Assembly: GCA_000442015.1 (NCBI GenBank)
Contig: KE560855.1
Coordinates: forward strand, 1 to 32,400
Direction of reading: 5' to 3'
DNA from: Rozella allomycis CSF55
Taxonomy: Eukaryota; Rozellomycota
Length of the DNA: 32,400 nt
Part shown: piece by piece, positions 18,011 through 28,839 of the stretch
How positions within the stretch are numbered: position 1 is the first letter of the stretch
Layout of the letters: every line of letters starts with the position of its first letter
The notes under the pieces: model-generated
What the model was told of the DNA's origin: nothing
Seen by the model: the letters and a program-made list of their open reading frames with translations, nothing else
The model's database searches: none
Position numbers and translations under genes: made by a program

Positions 18011-19830
18011 TTATACCCAAAGTTTAATAGTATTGTCCCAACTACAAGTAGCAACCTTACTTGGCTCCTGGGGATGCCAATCAAGTGACATTGACGCCTT
18101 TTCATGCCCCTTAATTTTACTGAGGTAAGTATATATAATAGATTTACCTCATTAAACGTCCACTGGACCAGTCCCAAATATTTAAATTTCCTTCTGCATC
18201 ACCAGATGCAACGAATTTTCCGTCATACGATGTGTTCAATTGTGTCGCATATCCAGCAATATAGTGTCCTACCAACTTCTTTTTACGATTTACTCGAAAG
18301 CTTTCGCCTCTCGCTGTATAAGGTAGTATCTGGCTATCTTGAGATTGTACTAGAAAGTAATCATCAGAAGGATGTGTTGCTACTGAAGGCATTACTTGCA
18401 TCTTAGAGTCAGCAATTTGTTTCACACAAAGAGGAACATCAAACTCCCAAACTCTTATGCTTTTATCGTCGGAAACTGACACAAAACGTTTATTCTCATC
18501 AATGTAAGCCAGCGAATTAACGGCAGCAATGTGTTGATCGTATTCTTGAGCGGCCCTTAAAGTACGTAAATCCCACTTTGTAATTACAAGAAAAATGAGT
18601 TACTAACATAATTTTTTTACCATGTCCCGCCAAAACCAAATGACCCTTGTCACCAGTAGGGAATGGTTTAACACAATTTACACTTTCATCCACGGAAAAT
18701 TGCCCCAAACATTTGCCTACTTCGGTATCCCAAACTTTTAAGTATTTATCGAAACTCGCTGACAATATCTTTTTGCCATCAAAAGTGAACGCTGCATCAC
18801 GAACTGATTTACCATGCCCAATAAACGTTCTCAAACACTTTCGTTCATGATAAACATCCCAAAGTTTAACTCTACCGTCCAGGCCGGCAGAAAGTAAGAT
18901 ATGACCAGATTTAGGAAAAAATCGAACTTGATTGACGCCTTTCGTATGACCCATATAAGTATATATGACTTTTTTAGGCATAGCACATTGTTCCTGTCCA
19001 GGCTGCCCATTTAAATGAACGTCAATGTCAGTCGGAACTTTCAAATATTTTTCTTCTTTTTCACCCTTTCCTACTATCAAATTAATATGAAATGTACCAT
19101 GAAAAATGCTGTATTCTTTTCCTGGCAAAGATTCAGCTTCAGCTTCCACCTTTTTCACATTTCGGAATCCGTACTTTTGTGTAAGCCTTTGAAATTCTTC
19201 TTTTTCTTCCTCATTATAGCCATGCGCTCTATCATTTGTATCCTCTTCAAACCCTGCCCATGGACCTTGCCAATTATCAACGTCAGAAAGGTCTTTAGTC
19301 GTTTGTTTTCTTTTCAGCGTGTTTGTACCAGTCTTTGGATTGTTCACAAAGTTTCCTTTGCTTGCGATAGCTTTTTCAACATCCCCAACGTATGTAGTAG
19401 TGTCTACGACACTTTCATTAGCGTATGCGTTGTTTGGATTTAGAGCATACCCTTTTGCTTCATACGTTAATCTTTGGGTTTCGAAATCATAATCTTTCAT
19501 CGTAAAAGTATCGATGTGACCTATTTGATTTAAAGCTAAATTTAGTACCAGTCAAATGATTTTTAATCGATTCAGCTTCGCCAGTGTTGGGGTTGGCAGG
19601 TCCCAAAGGTTTCTTATACAGTGCATTGTACGGAACATTATGTTCAATATGAGTTGCTGTTCTATCCGGAAATATGGTTTCAGTTAGGGCGTTCTGTTGA
19701 AAATTAAATAGCAACTTACATCAATATGGACGTTAGGTGCGATATTAACTTTTGATTTAATTAATGTTATGCTTTTGTTTACTTTAGTATTTTGTTCTTC
19801 GTCTGATCCATATTCAGCGATCGAGTTCAT
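18011..19830 (-). CDS. PRP17: Prp17/CDC40 spliceosomal WD40 protein
   Basis: Second-step pre-mRNA splicing factor (family knowledge). Five exons: 19720-19830, 19549-19693, 18604-19520, 18148-18575, 18011-18119; introns 26, 28, 28 and 28 nt; 569 residues, close to the human length. The N-terminal part carries family blocks NVPYNALYKKPLGPANP, HLTGHIDTFTMKDYDFETQ and NWQGPWAGFEED. Seven WD40 repeats follow, including YMGHTKGVNQVRFFPKSGHI, LLSAGLDGRVKLWDVYHERK, FIGHGKSVRDAAFTFDGKKI, LSASFDKYLKVWDTEVGKCL, SVSDDKSIRVWEFDVPL and the terminal HPQEPSKVATCSWDNTIKLW. The start codon is 27 bp from the stop of the F-BAR gene upstream. All four acceptors are normal AG. Confidence 0.96.
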
Positions 19831-19857
19831 AAAAATATTCAAGAAAATTCTTAAATT

Positions 19858-21468
19858 TTATTCAATTTTTTCAACAAAGTTGGATGGGAATAGACCTCTC
19901 AGATTAGTTCGTTCATTTTTTCCTTGGTACCAAGGATCCTGTTCAAGGGAATTCACTTGTAATATGTCTCCTTCCCGTAGGTCAATTTCTTCTTGGTCCT
20001 GCTTGCTGTATTCAAATATCGCTCTAACTACCTAAAATTCAGACTTGATTTATACCTTTGAAAATAACTCGATCTTCTTGATCAGTTTCACCTTTCATCA
20101 AAGTATTCGGTATGTTTGACATACTCCATTCAATGGGGTCATTTGAAAATAAATTGTTAAGATCGTTTTTAAGAAAAGGAGGGTCAACAGTAGGCGTACT
20201 AACGTTTAATTCGAACTTGTTAATCTTATTCTCGACTTGAGCAAGATCAGGTGCTGAAGGACTCTCCGTCATTTTCTGCATTCGGGTATCGAAATCAGTA
20301 GAGTTGTAACCAGATGGAGTAGCTATTGAATTTTGAGATGTTGATATATTAGCCGGGTGGATAGATTCAGTTTGATCAAATTTACTTGTACCGGAATAAA
20401 AATTTACGTATTCAAGAGGAGCTAATTATTAAATACAAATGATTATACTCGGTACATCTTTTCCAGTTTGATTTGTTTGAACAAACAATGTTAAGTCCGT
20501 TTCTTGATTAATCTTTTCAATAGACTCTTGAGATCGCCCAATAGCCTCTTTAGTGTTTTTAATTATATCTACCTTTTGAATAATATTACACATATCGTTA
20601 GATAAAGCGGTGTAGTTCATGAAAAAACCTTTGGTTTTCAAGATTCTTTCCCTTTCCATCTTTTCAAAAACCTTATAAATCAGGTGATTATAGTTTACTT
20701 CACACGCATTTTTCATATCTTCAGTCCATTTTGTAAATGCTACTTTGCAATTCTGAATGTTTGAAAAGTACTCGGCATCTGTTTTACATTTTAAAGCATA
20801 GTACCAGATATTTCTGTGTTTACTATTGCTTTCTTGACTTTTGCTTCAAATTTATCAATGTCTTTCTGGTTGCTTCCATTAGGCGGTCGTGTAGCCAGTA
20901 AAGCTTCTTTTTCTTCACATCTCTGAACGTATTTCTCCCTAGATTTCATTGCCAGTTGAGACGTAGAAGTTTTCATCTTTAAACTTTTTAATACGATAGA
21001 TTTTTGCTAAATGGGCTTCATTTTATATAACTACTTGGTTTTTAGAGTCTCTTTGTGTGACAATGAATTCCATTAACGGCTTTTCGATTTCCTCTTTTAG
21101 TTTGGACGAGAAAGTTAAGTGCTGATTAGATATCATTTCAACTTGTCGGCTAACAACCTCTATCGCCTCTTTTAATGTCCTTGATGTCTAAAACTACCAT
21201 TTGGTATACCCTGTGTCCTCTTTTGATAGCAGAACCTTGCTTAGTTTGTATAATTTTTTTGAATATTCTTCTTCGATGGTAATTCTTTTGAATTTATACA
21301 AATTATGAATGTTTACAGTTGTTCAAAAAAATTGTGAATAGAAATGCTTGTGTGCTTTCCTTGATGCAATCTTTGAAGAAGAACTTCAATACCTTTGTCT
21401 TCTTTGCCCTTTTTTAAATGAAAAATGAAATATTGTACCCAAAAATGTTCTTGGAATCTGACGACCAT
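19858..21468 (-). CDS. F-BAR and SH3 domain protein (Cip4/Bzz1/PSTPIP type)
   Basis: Membrane-curving, actin-linked adaptor for endocytosis or cytokinesis (family knowledge). Eight exons, 469 residues. Introns: 21409-21438, 21285-21316, 21180-21209, 21007-21034, 20779-20804, 20422-20448, 20028-20055. F-BAR (~1-270): MVVRFQEHFWGKEDKGIEVL, LQRLHQGKHTSISIHNFFEQ, TIEEEYSKKLYKLSK, KEDTGTLKEAIEVVSRQVEM, then a coiled-coil helix containing NTEISDAEYFSNIQNCKVAF. A Ser/Thr-rich linker follows. The C-terminal SH3 (~410-469) starts VRAIFEYSKQDQEEIDLREG and continues DILQVNSLEQDPWYQG and RGLFPSNFVEKIE, with the ALYDY-equivalent, acidic RT loop, W-Y and P-x-N-F/Y-V motifs all visible. The stop is 27 bp from the Prp17 start. 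Confidence 0.93.
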
Positions 21469-21731
21469 TTCACGTAAATATTGACCGTTGCCAAACCCCT
21501 AGAAACGAATTGATAATGTCAAATGTGAATTATGTGATAGAAAAACAGTCAAAAATGTCTATATTAATAAAAATAGTGGAGTGAAATTAATTTTATTGAT
21601 ACTTTAACCTTGTTACTGAATAGTGAGAATTTCATGAGCAACTTTGAATCTTAAATAGAAATATTTATTGAAATAGCAACAAATAATAGAGTGGGATTAA
21701 ATGTAAAAATGAATGTCAGAAATTTCTGAAA

Positions 21732-21743
21732 TTTGGCGCCAAA
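21732..21743. promoter_or_regulatory. Perfect palindromic E2F-type site (TTTGGCGCCAAA)
   Basis: This 12-bp perfect palindrome matches the E2F/DP consensus TTTSSCGC on both strands. It is GC-rich within otherwise AT-rich DNA. It ends 3 bp before the start codon of the Nud1/Cdc11-like gene and lies in the 278-bp divergent gap with the F-BAR gene. Both neighbours have plausible cell-division roles. Function is inference. Confidence 0.5.
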
Positions 21744-21746
21744 ACA

Positions 21747-24700
21747 ATGGCATTAGAAAGAAGAGTTTGGGAAACAGACGGGCTTGCTGAGCTTGATCAG
21801 TGGTATGAAACACCATTTCTGAATGAAAACGGGGCTGATATGGGATTTAATAGCCCACTGTCATTTCACGAATCCTCATTTGAATCAAATGACTCTGTTC
21901 CTATGCAAAGTATAATGAAAAGCGATACTGTTATTGTACAGAAGAATAATTTGATGTCAGAAAATAGTGTTGATGTGAAACATAAGAATCAAAGTTTACC
22001 ATGGCAAGGGTCAGAATTGCATGACATGTTTGCAGGACTTCCGCTGGAGCGCTTATTTGAAAAGCACGAAAGAGACACTAATGACGATAAGAGTAGTTGT
22101 ATGGGGAATAAGAATAATGTTAATGAGTCTGTAGATAAAGTGAAGAGATACTGCGAGTCCAGTATTGTATTTGAAACCAAAGACAAAGAGAATATTGTAT
22201 ATGAAACTGAGGACAAAGGAAATATTGTATTTAAAAGCAAAGATGAAGAAAGCATTGTATTTGAAAGCAAAGATGAAGAGAGTATAGTGTTTGAAAGAAA
22301 CGACAAGGAAATGTTTATAGAAGATATAATAAATAAAAGTACTCCCTGTGGACGTAATGTGAAGATTGTTGATGAGGAGAATTTGCCAACGCGCACTACG
22401 GCTGAGGATTTGTCAAAGAACCCGATATCATTTCAAACCCCAAAGATTGACCCATCATTTTCAGCTAGTACGCCTATTTGGAATAAAGTGAAGCCACCGA
22501 AAGGGGCTGTGTGGGAAGGCAAAAAGCTAGACCAGCCGTCGATGATTCAGCCCAACATGTCAAAAGTAACGCAAGCGTATAGTCAGGATACCATGAATAG
22601 GTTTAGCATGGTGTTGAATAGCCAGCCGAGTATTATTAGTTCGAATTCATCGAGACAAGCGATTATAGCCAAGCCAGCTGTAAAGGATAAGTATCCATCT
22701 GACATTGATGATTTGAGTGATGTTCCAGTGTCATCCTCTAATGGTTCATCATTGAACAAGATGAGTAATAGAAGAGCGAGATTAGAAGGGAATAACCAAC
22801 GAAATAAATTTAATGATGAGAATGATCAACGAAATAAATTTAATGATGAGAATGTTGATCCAAATAAATTAATAAATTTTGAGGCATATGAAACAAAAAA
22901 GGTGCTGAGTAGTTCAGATGGATCATCTATAAAGGAGGGGTTTAGTAAATTGAGTGTAGGTCTTTCCCCTGGATTTAAGAATCAAATGAAGAAGAATAAA
23001 GAAAGTTTTCAAGTAAAAATGATTAAATGTTTGAATTGTAGAAGATTGAAAAGATATTTTCATCGCCTAAAGTTGAAGAGTCGCCAGATCACACGCAGTG
23101 GAGTGTGTCACCTATCATATTCAAGGTTGAGCCAAATCACCAGCAGTGGAGTCAATTGTTTGCGTTAGATTTGAGTCAGAATCAATTGAATGGGATTGAT
23201 GATTTGGATAAATTTTGTCCCAATTTAAAATTTCTAGTCTTGTAAGAGAAAAGATTTGAATAAACAGAAATCAAAATTCTATTACAACATTGAAGAATTT
23301 GCCAGATAAATTGGTTAGTTTGATTGCAAGATCTAATGAACTGACGAGGGTAGATTTGCCAAGTTCATTGAAAGAAATCGATTTAATGTACAATGAGATT
23401 AAAGAAAGATATTCAAATATGTAGGTAAAATGAATAGAATTTAATCAAGAGATTTATTTCATTGTGTTAGATTGGAAACGTTGAATATTGGACATAATAA
23501 ACTAGAGAGAATGCCAGTGTTGAATAAAAGAATTAAAAAGATTAATTTAAGAGGAAATTTTATTAAAGAATTGGGAACAGAAAGATTTTTAGAATTAGAA
23601 GAGTTTGACATTTCTTTTAATAAAGTTGAACAAATTAATATTGAATGTTATCCAAAGTTGAAAGTGTTGAATATTTGTAAATTTAATTCTTTTCAATAAT
23701 AGATGAAAATAAATTTGAAAGATTTTATGGAGATCAAAATAATTTAGAAGATTTGAATATTGGCGCGAATAGATTAAAAACCCTTGTAGTTAGTAAATTT
23801 GTGTCATTGAAAAAACTCAAAATATCAGATCAAGATAAATTCAATATTCTAGGAATTCCAAATTGTTTAAATTTAGAAGAATTTGAAGCTTCTAATCTAG
23901 AAGAAACAGATCTATCTCAAAACATAAATTTAAGAATTTTAACCCTGAAAAGTAAAAAATAGATCATTCTAAAAATAGATTGCAAAATAGATCTTCTTTC
24001 AATTAGATTTTTATTAAATTTAGAATATTTTTCATTCACGTGCAACAATCTACAAAATTTACCAAATGATTTTGGAAATTGGATGTTAAAACTAAAATTT
24101 TTAGATTTATCAAACAATAAATTAGATTCTATTTGTGATCTAAACAAGATTGAAAATTTAGAATCTATAAATCTTTCTTTCAATTCTTTTAAAAATATTT
24201 CAAATCTCTTGAATAGTTTTAGAAAAAATAAATTAAAGAAAATTGATCTAAGGTAAATCTATTACATTCTAAAAATAGAAATAATCCCATAAATGATGGA
24301 TTTTATCCAGACATTAATTCTTTTGATCATTTCAATGAATTAGATTGGAAGAAATGCGATGATGCTTTCATTTTAAATCTTTCTGATAAATCTTCTGTTA
24401 AAAGATTAACTTACAGATCTCTTTTAATCTCAAATTTCTCTTCTTCTATTGAATTCCTAGATGGCCTCAAAATAAATCAATCTGAAATCATCTCTTCTTT
24501 CAAAACAATGAAAAAATTATCAATCTTTCAAAAAAAGAGAAACAAAAACAAAAAAGATCTAAAAGTAAATTATCTTGTAAATCTATAAAAGAATTTTGAA
24601 ATTAATTCAGTAGAGATGAAAGAAATGGAGAAAGAAAGTGGGAAAGAATCAATGGAGTCAAGGGAAATTTCAAATGCAACAACAGTAATGTCAATGGCAA

Positions 24701-24843
24701 AAGGAGTGTCAAGTACAGAAGGAGCGTCAATGGCAAAAGGAGAAATATCAAATATAACAACAAAAATGTCAATGGCAAAGAGAGAAATTCTTCAGGCTAT
24801 CGAAAATGTAAAGGACAAAATAATTCAATCAACAATTTTATAA
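21747..24843 (+). CDS. NUD1: Nud1/Cdc11-like leucine-rich-repeat scaffold (septation/mitotic exit network)
   Basis: Nud1/Cdc11/centriolin proteins anchor septation or mitotic-exit kinases at the spindle pole body (family knowledge). Eight exons, 968 residues, phases consistent. Introns: 23013-23041, 23242-23267, 23421-23449, 23677-23702, 23952-23978, 24253-24278, 24565-24591. The N-terminal ~420 residues are acidic and disordered with short repeats. The C-terminal half is an LRR array: LFALDLSQNQLNGIDDLDKF, LETLNIGHNKLERMPVLNK, INLRGNFIKELG, NNLEDLNIGANRLKTLVVSK, KFLDLSNNKLDSICDLNKI and ESINLSFNSFKNI. It is capped by RNNPINDGFYPDINS and LTYRSLLISNFSSSIEFLDG, resembling the cap of this family. 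A Ser/Met/Lys-rich tail follows a 27-nt intron; the gene could instead end at 24588 if that intron is not used. Confidence 0.8.
22164..22313 (+). repeat. Five in-frame 30-bp (10-residue) tandem repeats
   Basis: Inside the N-terminal region of the Nud1/Cdc11-like gene the unit IV(F/Y)E(S/T)KD(K/E)E(N/S) recurs five times: IVFETKDKEN, IVYETEDKGN, IVFKSKDEES, IVFESKDEES, IVFERNDKEM. Copies differ by a few substitutions, so this is an expanded and partly diverged minisatellite encoding an acidic, alternating hydrophobic motif. Confidence 0.9.
22798..22857 (+). repeat. Two near-identical 30-bp in-frame repeats
   Basis: The unit encoding QRNKFNDEN plus Asp/Val occurs twice in tandem. The copies are nearly identical at DNA level, so the duplication is recent or gene-converted. 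A third degenerate copy (DPNKL) may follow. Confidence 0.85.
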
Positions 24844-24903
24844 ATTTAAATTTCACTTTCATCAAAATTTCTCCAATTAAATTAATATAAAAGTAAGTCT
24901 GAT

Positions 24904-25728
24904 TTATTCATTATTAAATATATCCATTTCTTCTTCTGAGCTTTCCAGCCATTCATCTGTTGTCATTTGAGTCATATTTCTATCATACCCCCTTTGAAAT
25001 AATCTTACCCGACAGAGTGTAATGATACAAACACTATCCTCTTCAGCTTTCTATTCAAAAAGAAAAAATTAAACATCCATCTATTATTAATACTCAAATG
25101 AATTACGCTCCTCCATCTTCAGTAAATGGATCATTGTCCGAATCTGGTACATATGAATATATCTCACTTTCTTTCGGTTTTATACTATCTTCAAGTGCAT
25201 CCCACACCTGCCTCGCAATATCATTAGACCCAGTCCTTTCATCACTACATCACTCTCCTTACGTCTTCATATGCGCTATAACATTCGTATTGATCACCGA
25301 CACCACATCTCTCAATTGATGGCGATGGAAATGCTCAGGCTGTGCTTCTGAAAAATCATAATCAGGAAATACTGAATTCAACACACTAATCAAAAAGAAT
25401 AATGTTTTTCTCGCTGAACTCCGCGTCATAGGCCCAAATGATGTATCTCGCCACGTGGGATGATACTTTACCCACTCCTCTTCATCAGTCGTTGTTCCAG
25501 GTGACGTACTAAGCTCAACACTATTACACCCCATTTCACATAGGTATTTCGTTTCCAACTTTTTGTACAGTTTACGATCTGTGGACACTGCCTTGCACGA
25601 ATATGCCTCGGCCCTAAATACCGCCCGCCTCGCATTGACAGTGGCACAATGTGACAATGAACTATTCAAAAACTCTAAACTCGGAATCTATAAATTTATA
25701 TCTCATCACTTACCTCCATAAATTTCAT
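24904..25728 (-). CDS. MAF1: MAF1, repressor of RNA polymerase III
   Basis: MAF1 binds and represses Pol III under stress (family knowledge). Five exons: 25714-25728, 25263-25687, 25107-25235, 25009-25080, 24904-24979; introns 26, 27, 26 and 29 nt; 238 residues. The first exon is only 15 nt (MKFME). Family blocks: FLNSSLSHCATVNARRAVFR, EAYSCKAVSTDRKLYKKLE, SSARKTLFFLISVLNSVFPD YDFS, EIYSYVPDSDNDPFTEDGGA and WMFNFFFLNRKLKRIVFVSL, in the expected order including the conserved IYSY.PD.DsDPF.EDG signature and FN.FF.N.KLKRi. It ends in an acidic tail. It is convergent with the Nud1-like gene, 60 bp between stops. Confidence 0.95.
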
Positions 25729-25931
25729 TCCTTATAAATCAAACCTCCTGTTTGTGGCTTGGCTTCGCTGTAATTTAGATCATATCAGATTAGCATACAC
25801 ACTTGCAATTAGTAATTTGTTGTTAAAAATGCCGACTTTGGTTTCAGATTTATTTTAACATCATCTGAAAGGTCAACTTTTCAAAAGTAGATAATTTACC
25901 CCGACTTTAAGGCGAATTTCCTGCTATTCCT
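25729..25931. other. MAF1 upstream region grading into transposon-derived DNA
   Basis: About 200 bp containing the presumed MAF1 promoter (minus strand). No coding frame or structured RNA is recognisable. It marks the boundary between the compact gene block and the decayed retroelement region. Confidence 0.5.
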
Positions 25932-26520
25932 TTGCAACCTAATACCTTTTTCTCTCTATTAGAACAGACTTTGTCTAATGCAGAAATTGAATATTTGAAT
26001 CAGGTGCCATATAGAAGCGTTATTGGATCATTACATTATTTGGCAAGAGGAAGCAGACCAGATCTTGCATTTGTAACTGGCATGCTAAGCCACTATCAAG
26101 AGAATCCGAGAGCAGAACATTGGAAAAGTTCAAAAACAGTTTTAAAATATCTTTGCAGTACTCAAGACAACGGAATTCGATTGGGAGGAAACGGATCTTT
26201 AAACTTAGAAGGGTATTCTAACTCAGATTGGGCACAGGAGCCAGACACAAGGAAAGATACATCTGGTTATGTATTTAAACTTGCAAACAACCATTTCTCT
26301 TTCATCTTGTGAAGCTAAGTTTATTGCATTGACTGTTGCAACCCAGGAAGCACTTTGGTTAAAAGAACTTATTAATAGAGCTCAAGAATATTAAAGTATT
26401 AATGAAACACCTGTTAAAGTTTTTGGAGACAATCAAGGCAACAAACACACTTCTAGAACAAAGCACATTGATATCAAGTATAAATTCATAAGGCATGAAG
26501 TCTATTGAAAATCAATATCA
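25932..26520 (+). pseudogene. Ty1/copia retrotransposon remnant: RNase H region of Pol
   Basis: The frame from 25932 reads the C-terminal copia Pol region: PYRSVIGSLHYLARGSRPDL, LSHYQENPRAEHWKSSKTVL, KYLCSTQDNGIRLGGNGSLN, GYSNSDWAQEPDTRKDTSGY and VFKLANN. A small deletion removes the expected SW..KKQ segment and shifts frame to SLSSCEAKFIALTVATQEAL WLKELI; a TAA follows. Further on come DNQGNKHTSRTKHIDIKYKF IRHE, with the family's RTKHIDIRYHFIRE block. At least one frameshift and one stop show it is dead. LTRs are not identified. Confidence 0.85.
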
Positions 26521-27180
26521 CTTCATTACTGCCCGCTGCAAACAATGAGAGCTCTTCCACAAGTCACACTAAATATTCTCAAAAAGACAATAGGCATGCA
26601 GCATGCATATCGACGGCTAGTGTTGCTATTCAATAACTCATGATCATGCTGCCTTCCTAATTAGGAAACTCGTCAAAAATATAAAAAGAACCCATGACCT
26701 AAATAAAACGTGCGTAAACTTATTTTGTTGCCATCGCTAACACATTTTTGAAAATCAGAGACTGTGGGCAGAGTCCGCATTGTGAGAAGCTGACTGAACG
26801 AAACGTGTTTATAGCTTAATGGATCTATACAGCTTTTGTGCTCAAATTCCAATTGATGTGCGAGTCATAGATATGTCAGCAATGAAGAATACCTCTTGCG
26901 GATTCGTAATGTAGCACAGGAATGTACAAACTCGGTTACCTGTGCTCAACGGTTAACCTCAAAATCTTAAACGCCTTTATGCCGGAAGTTTGTAAATTGT
27001 GAATTGATGAAATGACATTAAAGTGAGGCCAGGTGACGGATATAACTGACGATGAGTTTGAAGTTCAAACATGTATAGCCTATCATTTAAACAGATTTGG
27101 AAACAATGTTTGATTTAATGCTTAGGTCGACGTTAACAGTGGGTGGCGAAAAATGTCTTCTTGTGTTTCTGAAATTACCA
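26521..27180. other. No recognisable gene; one hairpin
   Basis: Probably decayed retroelement sequence between the copia and gypsy remnants. No frame is supported. One perfect 8-bp inverted repeat (AGCACAGG / CCTGTGCT, 26913-26920 and 26939-26946) with an 18-nt loop is present; it lacks tRNA features. Confidence 0.4.
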
Positions 27181-28079
27181 TTTTAAGTTATGTTGGCATT
27201 GCGTCGGATCCCATTTTCCAAGAGCCTAATTGCGACGATGATGATAGACCACCTATCGTTGTTTATGACGCAAGTTAAGATGCTTCAGGAGGAGTTTTGG
27301 AACAAGTCAAGAGTGATAGAAAAAGGCATCCTTGTAGCTTCGAGCAACGCTATTAAACGAAGTTAAACAAAAGTATTCTATTGTCAAAGAAAAATGTTTG
27401 GCAGTCGTTCATAATCTAAAAAGTTTAATTGTGCTTTCCTATTTTAGTTTACTTCTAGTGAGTTTCCTGATCCGAAAATTGCGAGGTGGATTACGTTTAT
27501 ACGATATCTTAATGTGGACGATGCCTTAAGTAGGAGAGAATACGATACGGGAAATATAGATAAGGACATTGATGATGATATAGATGTTATGTCAGTTGGA
27601 TGATAATAACAGTTTTTTAAATTTATTGGTTTCGCACTTTTAGTTTGAGCGTCATTCATTTCTGATATTTGAAAATATCTTTGTCAGTATTTGTTACGGT
27701 TGAATGCACCAAATAATATCTCTCGTCGGGAAGGCTCTTACAAGACATAAGCCTTCTCTTATTACTGGGATGGAATGTATGAAGATGTGGAGGAGTATGT
27801 GAAGAGTTGTTGCGATTGTAAACGAATGTCAAAACCTAAACAAACTGAGTTATTATATTCAAATAAATACAATTACGGAGTTCGTAGTATTGAACATGTT
27901 GACTTAGTACCGTGTTTTGAAAAAGATTTGCGACACAAATTGTGGCGTAACATTGACGTAACCATAGGCAATTTTTGTACATTTTGTACAACACAAAAAT
28001 GACTCGTCGTAACACGTACGAAAGATCGCGGATGCAAAGAAAGTATTGCAATAGAAGTAGTAGGTATTAAGAAGAGCTC
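27181..28079 (+). pseudogene. Ty3/gypsy retrotransposon remnant: RNase H and integrase N-terminus
   Basis: Degenerate Ty3/gypsy Pol. Around 27205-27440: SDPIFQEPN, then VVYDAS..DASGGVLEQV and QKYSIVKEKCLAVVHNLKKF, the RNase H pattern of TDAS..g.GavL.Q....Y...EkEcLAvv.a.kkf. Near 27470-27540: KIARWITFIRYLN then DDALSRRE, the end of the RT-RH module. Around 27764-27950: YYWDGMYEDVEEYVKSCCDC, the integrase HHCC region (YWPgM..dv..yv..C..C), followed by EHVDLVPCFEKD. In-frame stops (for example after YDAS) and frameshifts show it is dead. It continues beyond the inserted DDE fragment. Confidence 0.8.
28071..28079 (+). repeat. Left copy of 9-bp direct duplication GAAGAGCTC
   Basis: Identical to 28831-28839. 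The two copies flank the inserted minus-strand transposase fragment and interrupt the gypsy integrase frame; keeping one copy rejoins the frame. Confidence 0.6.
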
Positions 28080-28830
28080 TAATGGGCGAAGCTGCTTGGC
28101 CAATTAGTCCAATGCGCTCAAAATTTCTCCATAATTAAAAGATATCGACTTTTATTTAAATATGGTGTTAACACTGCAATTGTCCAATTCATCATTTCAA
28201 TTTGTTTCATGTATTCAGCGTCATTTACTGTGGCCACGCATTCTTCATTAAAGAACGAATCGCTTTTGTTTTCACGTTCTATCCTGCCATTCTTTTTTCC
28301 ATGACAAAGAACAGAAGGTTTCACAGAGAGTGTTACATGTAATCCAACTGTTATATTTTTTTTGGCTTTTACGTTGCTCCGGGCTTTGATTGTTTTGATT
28401 CCGCGGGGCCAAGTCCTTTTACTGGTGTTTCATCAAAAGTAATTATACAATCAGGATCAAAATTCACTTTCAAAATATGATTGTCAGTTAAACATGCTGC
28501 TTGTTTTGCTTCAGGGTTAAAGGGGACAGTAGAAGCGACGTGAGTAATAGCGCGTGAAACAACATTATATATTTTTAAAATATAATTAACAAAATTTAGG
28601 CGTTTTGAAAAATTATAAAATTCATCTTTGTGTTTTGTCAAGAGCTCTATGGCAACCAAAGTACCGTTCACGTGAAAGAAATAAGCCCCAACCTCGCACA
28701 TACTGCAAAACAAAATGTTCAAATGGAATACAATCCGGTAATAATGCTTAACGAAAAATGGTAAAACTTGTTTTGTTAATGATAGAGACTCGCTGACAGG
28801 ATTTGTGGAAGGCAAAGAATTAAAATTTAG
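28080..28830 (-). mobile_element. DDE transposase fragment inserted into gypsy integrase
   Basis: This 751-bp insert encodes, on the minus strand, a broken transposase. Frame 28815-28369 contains LTKHKDEFYNFSKRLNFVN and CIITFDETPVKGLGP, which resembles the first catalytic-Asp motif of DDE_1/pogo-like enzymes (nFDET.). A one-base frameshift near 28370 then leads to KAKKNITVGLHVTLSVKPSV, LCHGKKNGRIE and FFNEECVATVNDAEYMKQIE, the E.....V....YM segment of that superfamily. It is truncated and inactive. It is flanked by a 9-bp duplication. I see no convincing terminal inverted repeats; the first bases are CTAAT/CTAAA at best. Confidence 0.65.
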
Positions 28831-28839
28831 GAAGAGCTC
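28831..28839 (+). repeat. Right copy of 9-bp direct duplication GAAGAGCTC
   Basis: Second copy of the probable target-site duplication; see 28071-28079. The gypsy integrase frame resumes immediately after it with GVSKFLKDYISRYGC. Confidence 0.6.

Noticed and set aside
19015..19443. Plus-strand frame of 142 codons
   Set aside because: Antisense of the Prp17 N-terminal exon; Phe/Ser-rich mirror of Lys/Glu-rich coding sequence.
21989..22396. Minus-strand frame of 135 codons with repeats
   Set aside because: Reverse complement of the Nud1/Cdc11-like repeat region; repeats explain its apparent periodicity.
26913..26946. Hairpin considered as a tRNA or terminator
   Set aside because: Only an 8-bp stem with an 18-nt loop; no tRNA arms or conserved boxes.
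27836..28103. Minus-strand frames of 71 and 76 codons
   Set aside because: Antisense of the gypsy integrase remnant; no independent support.
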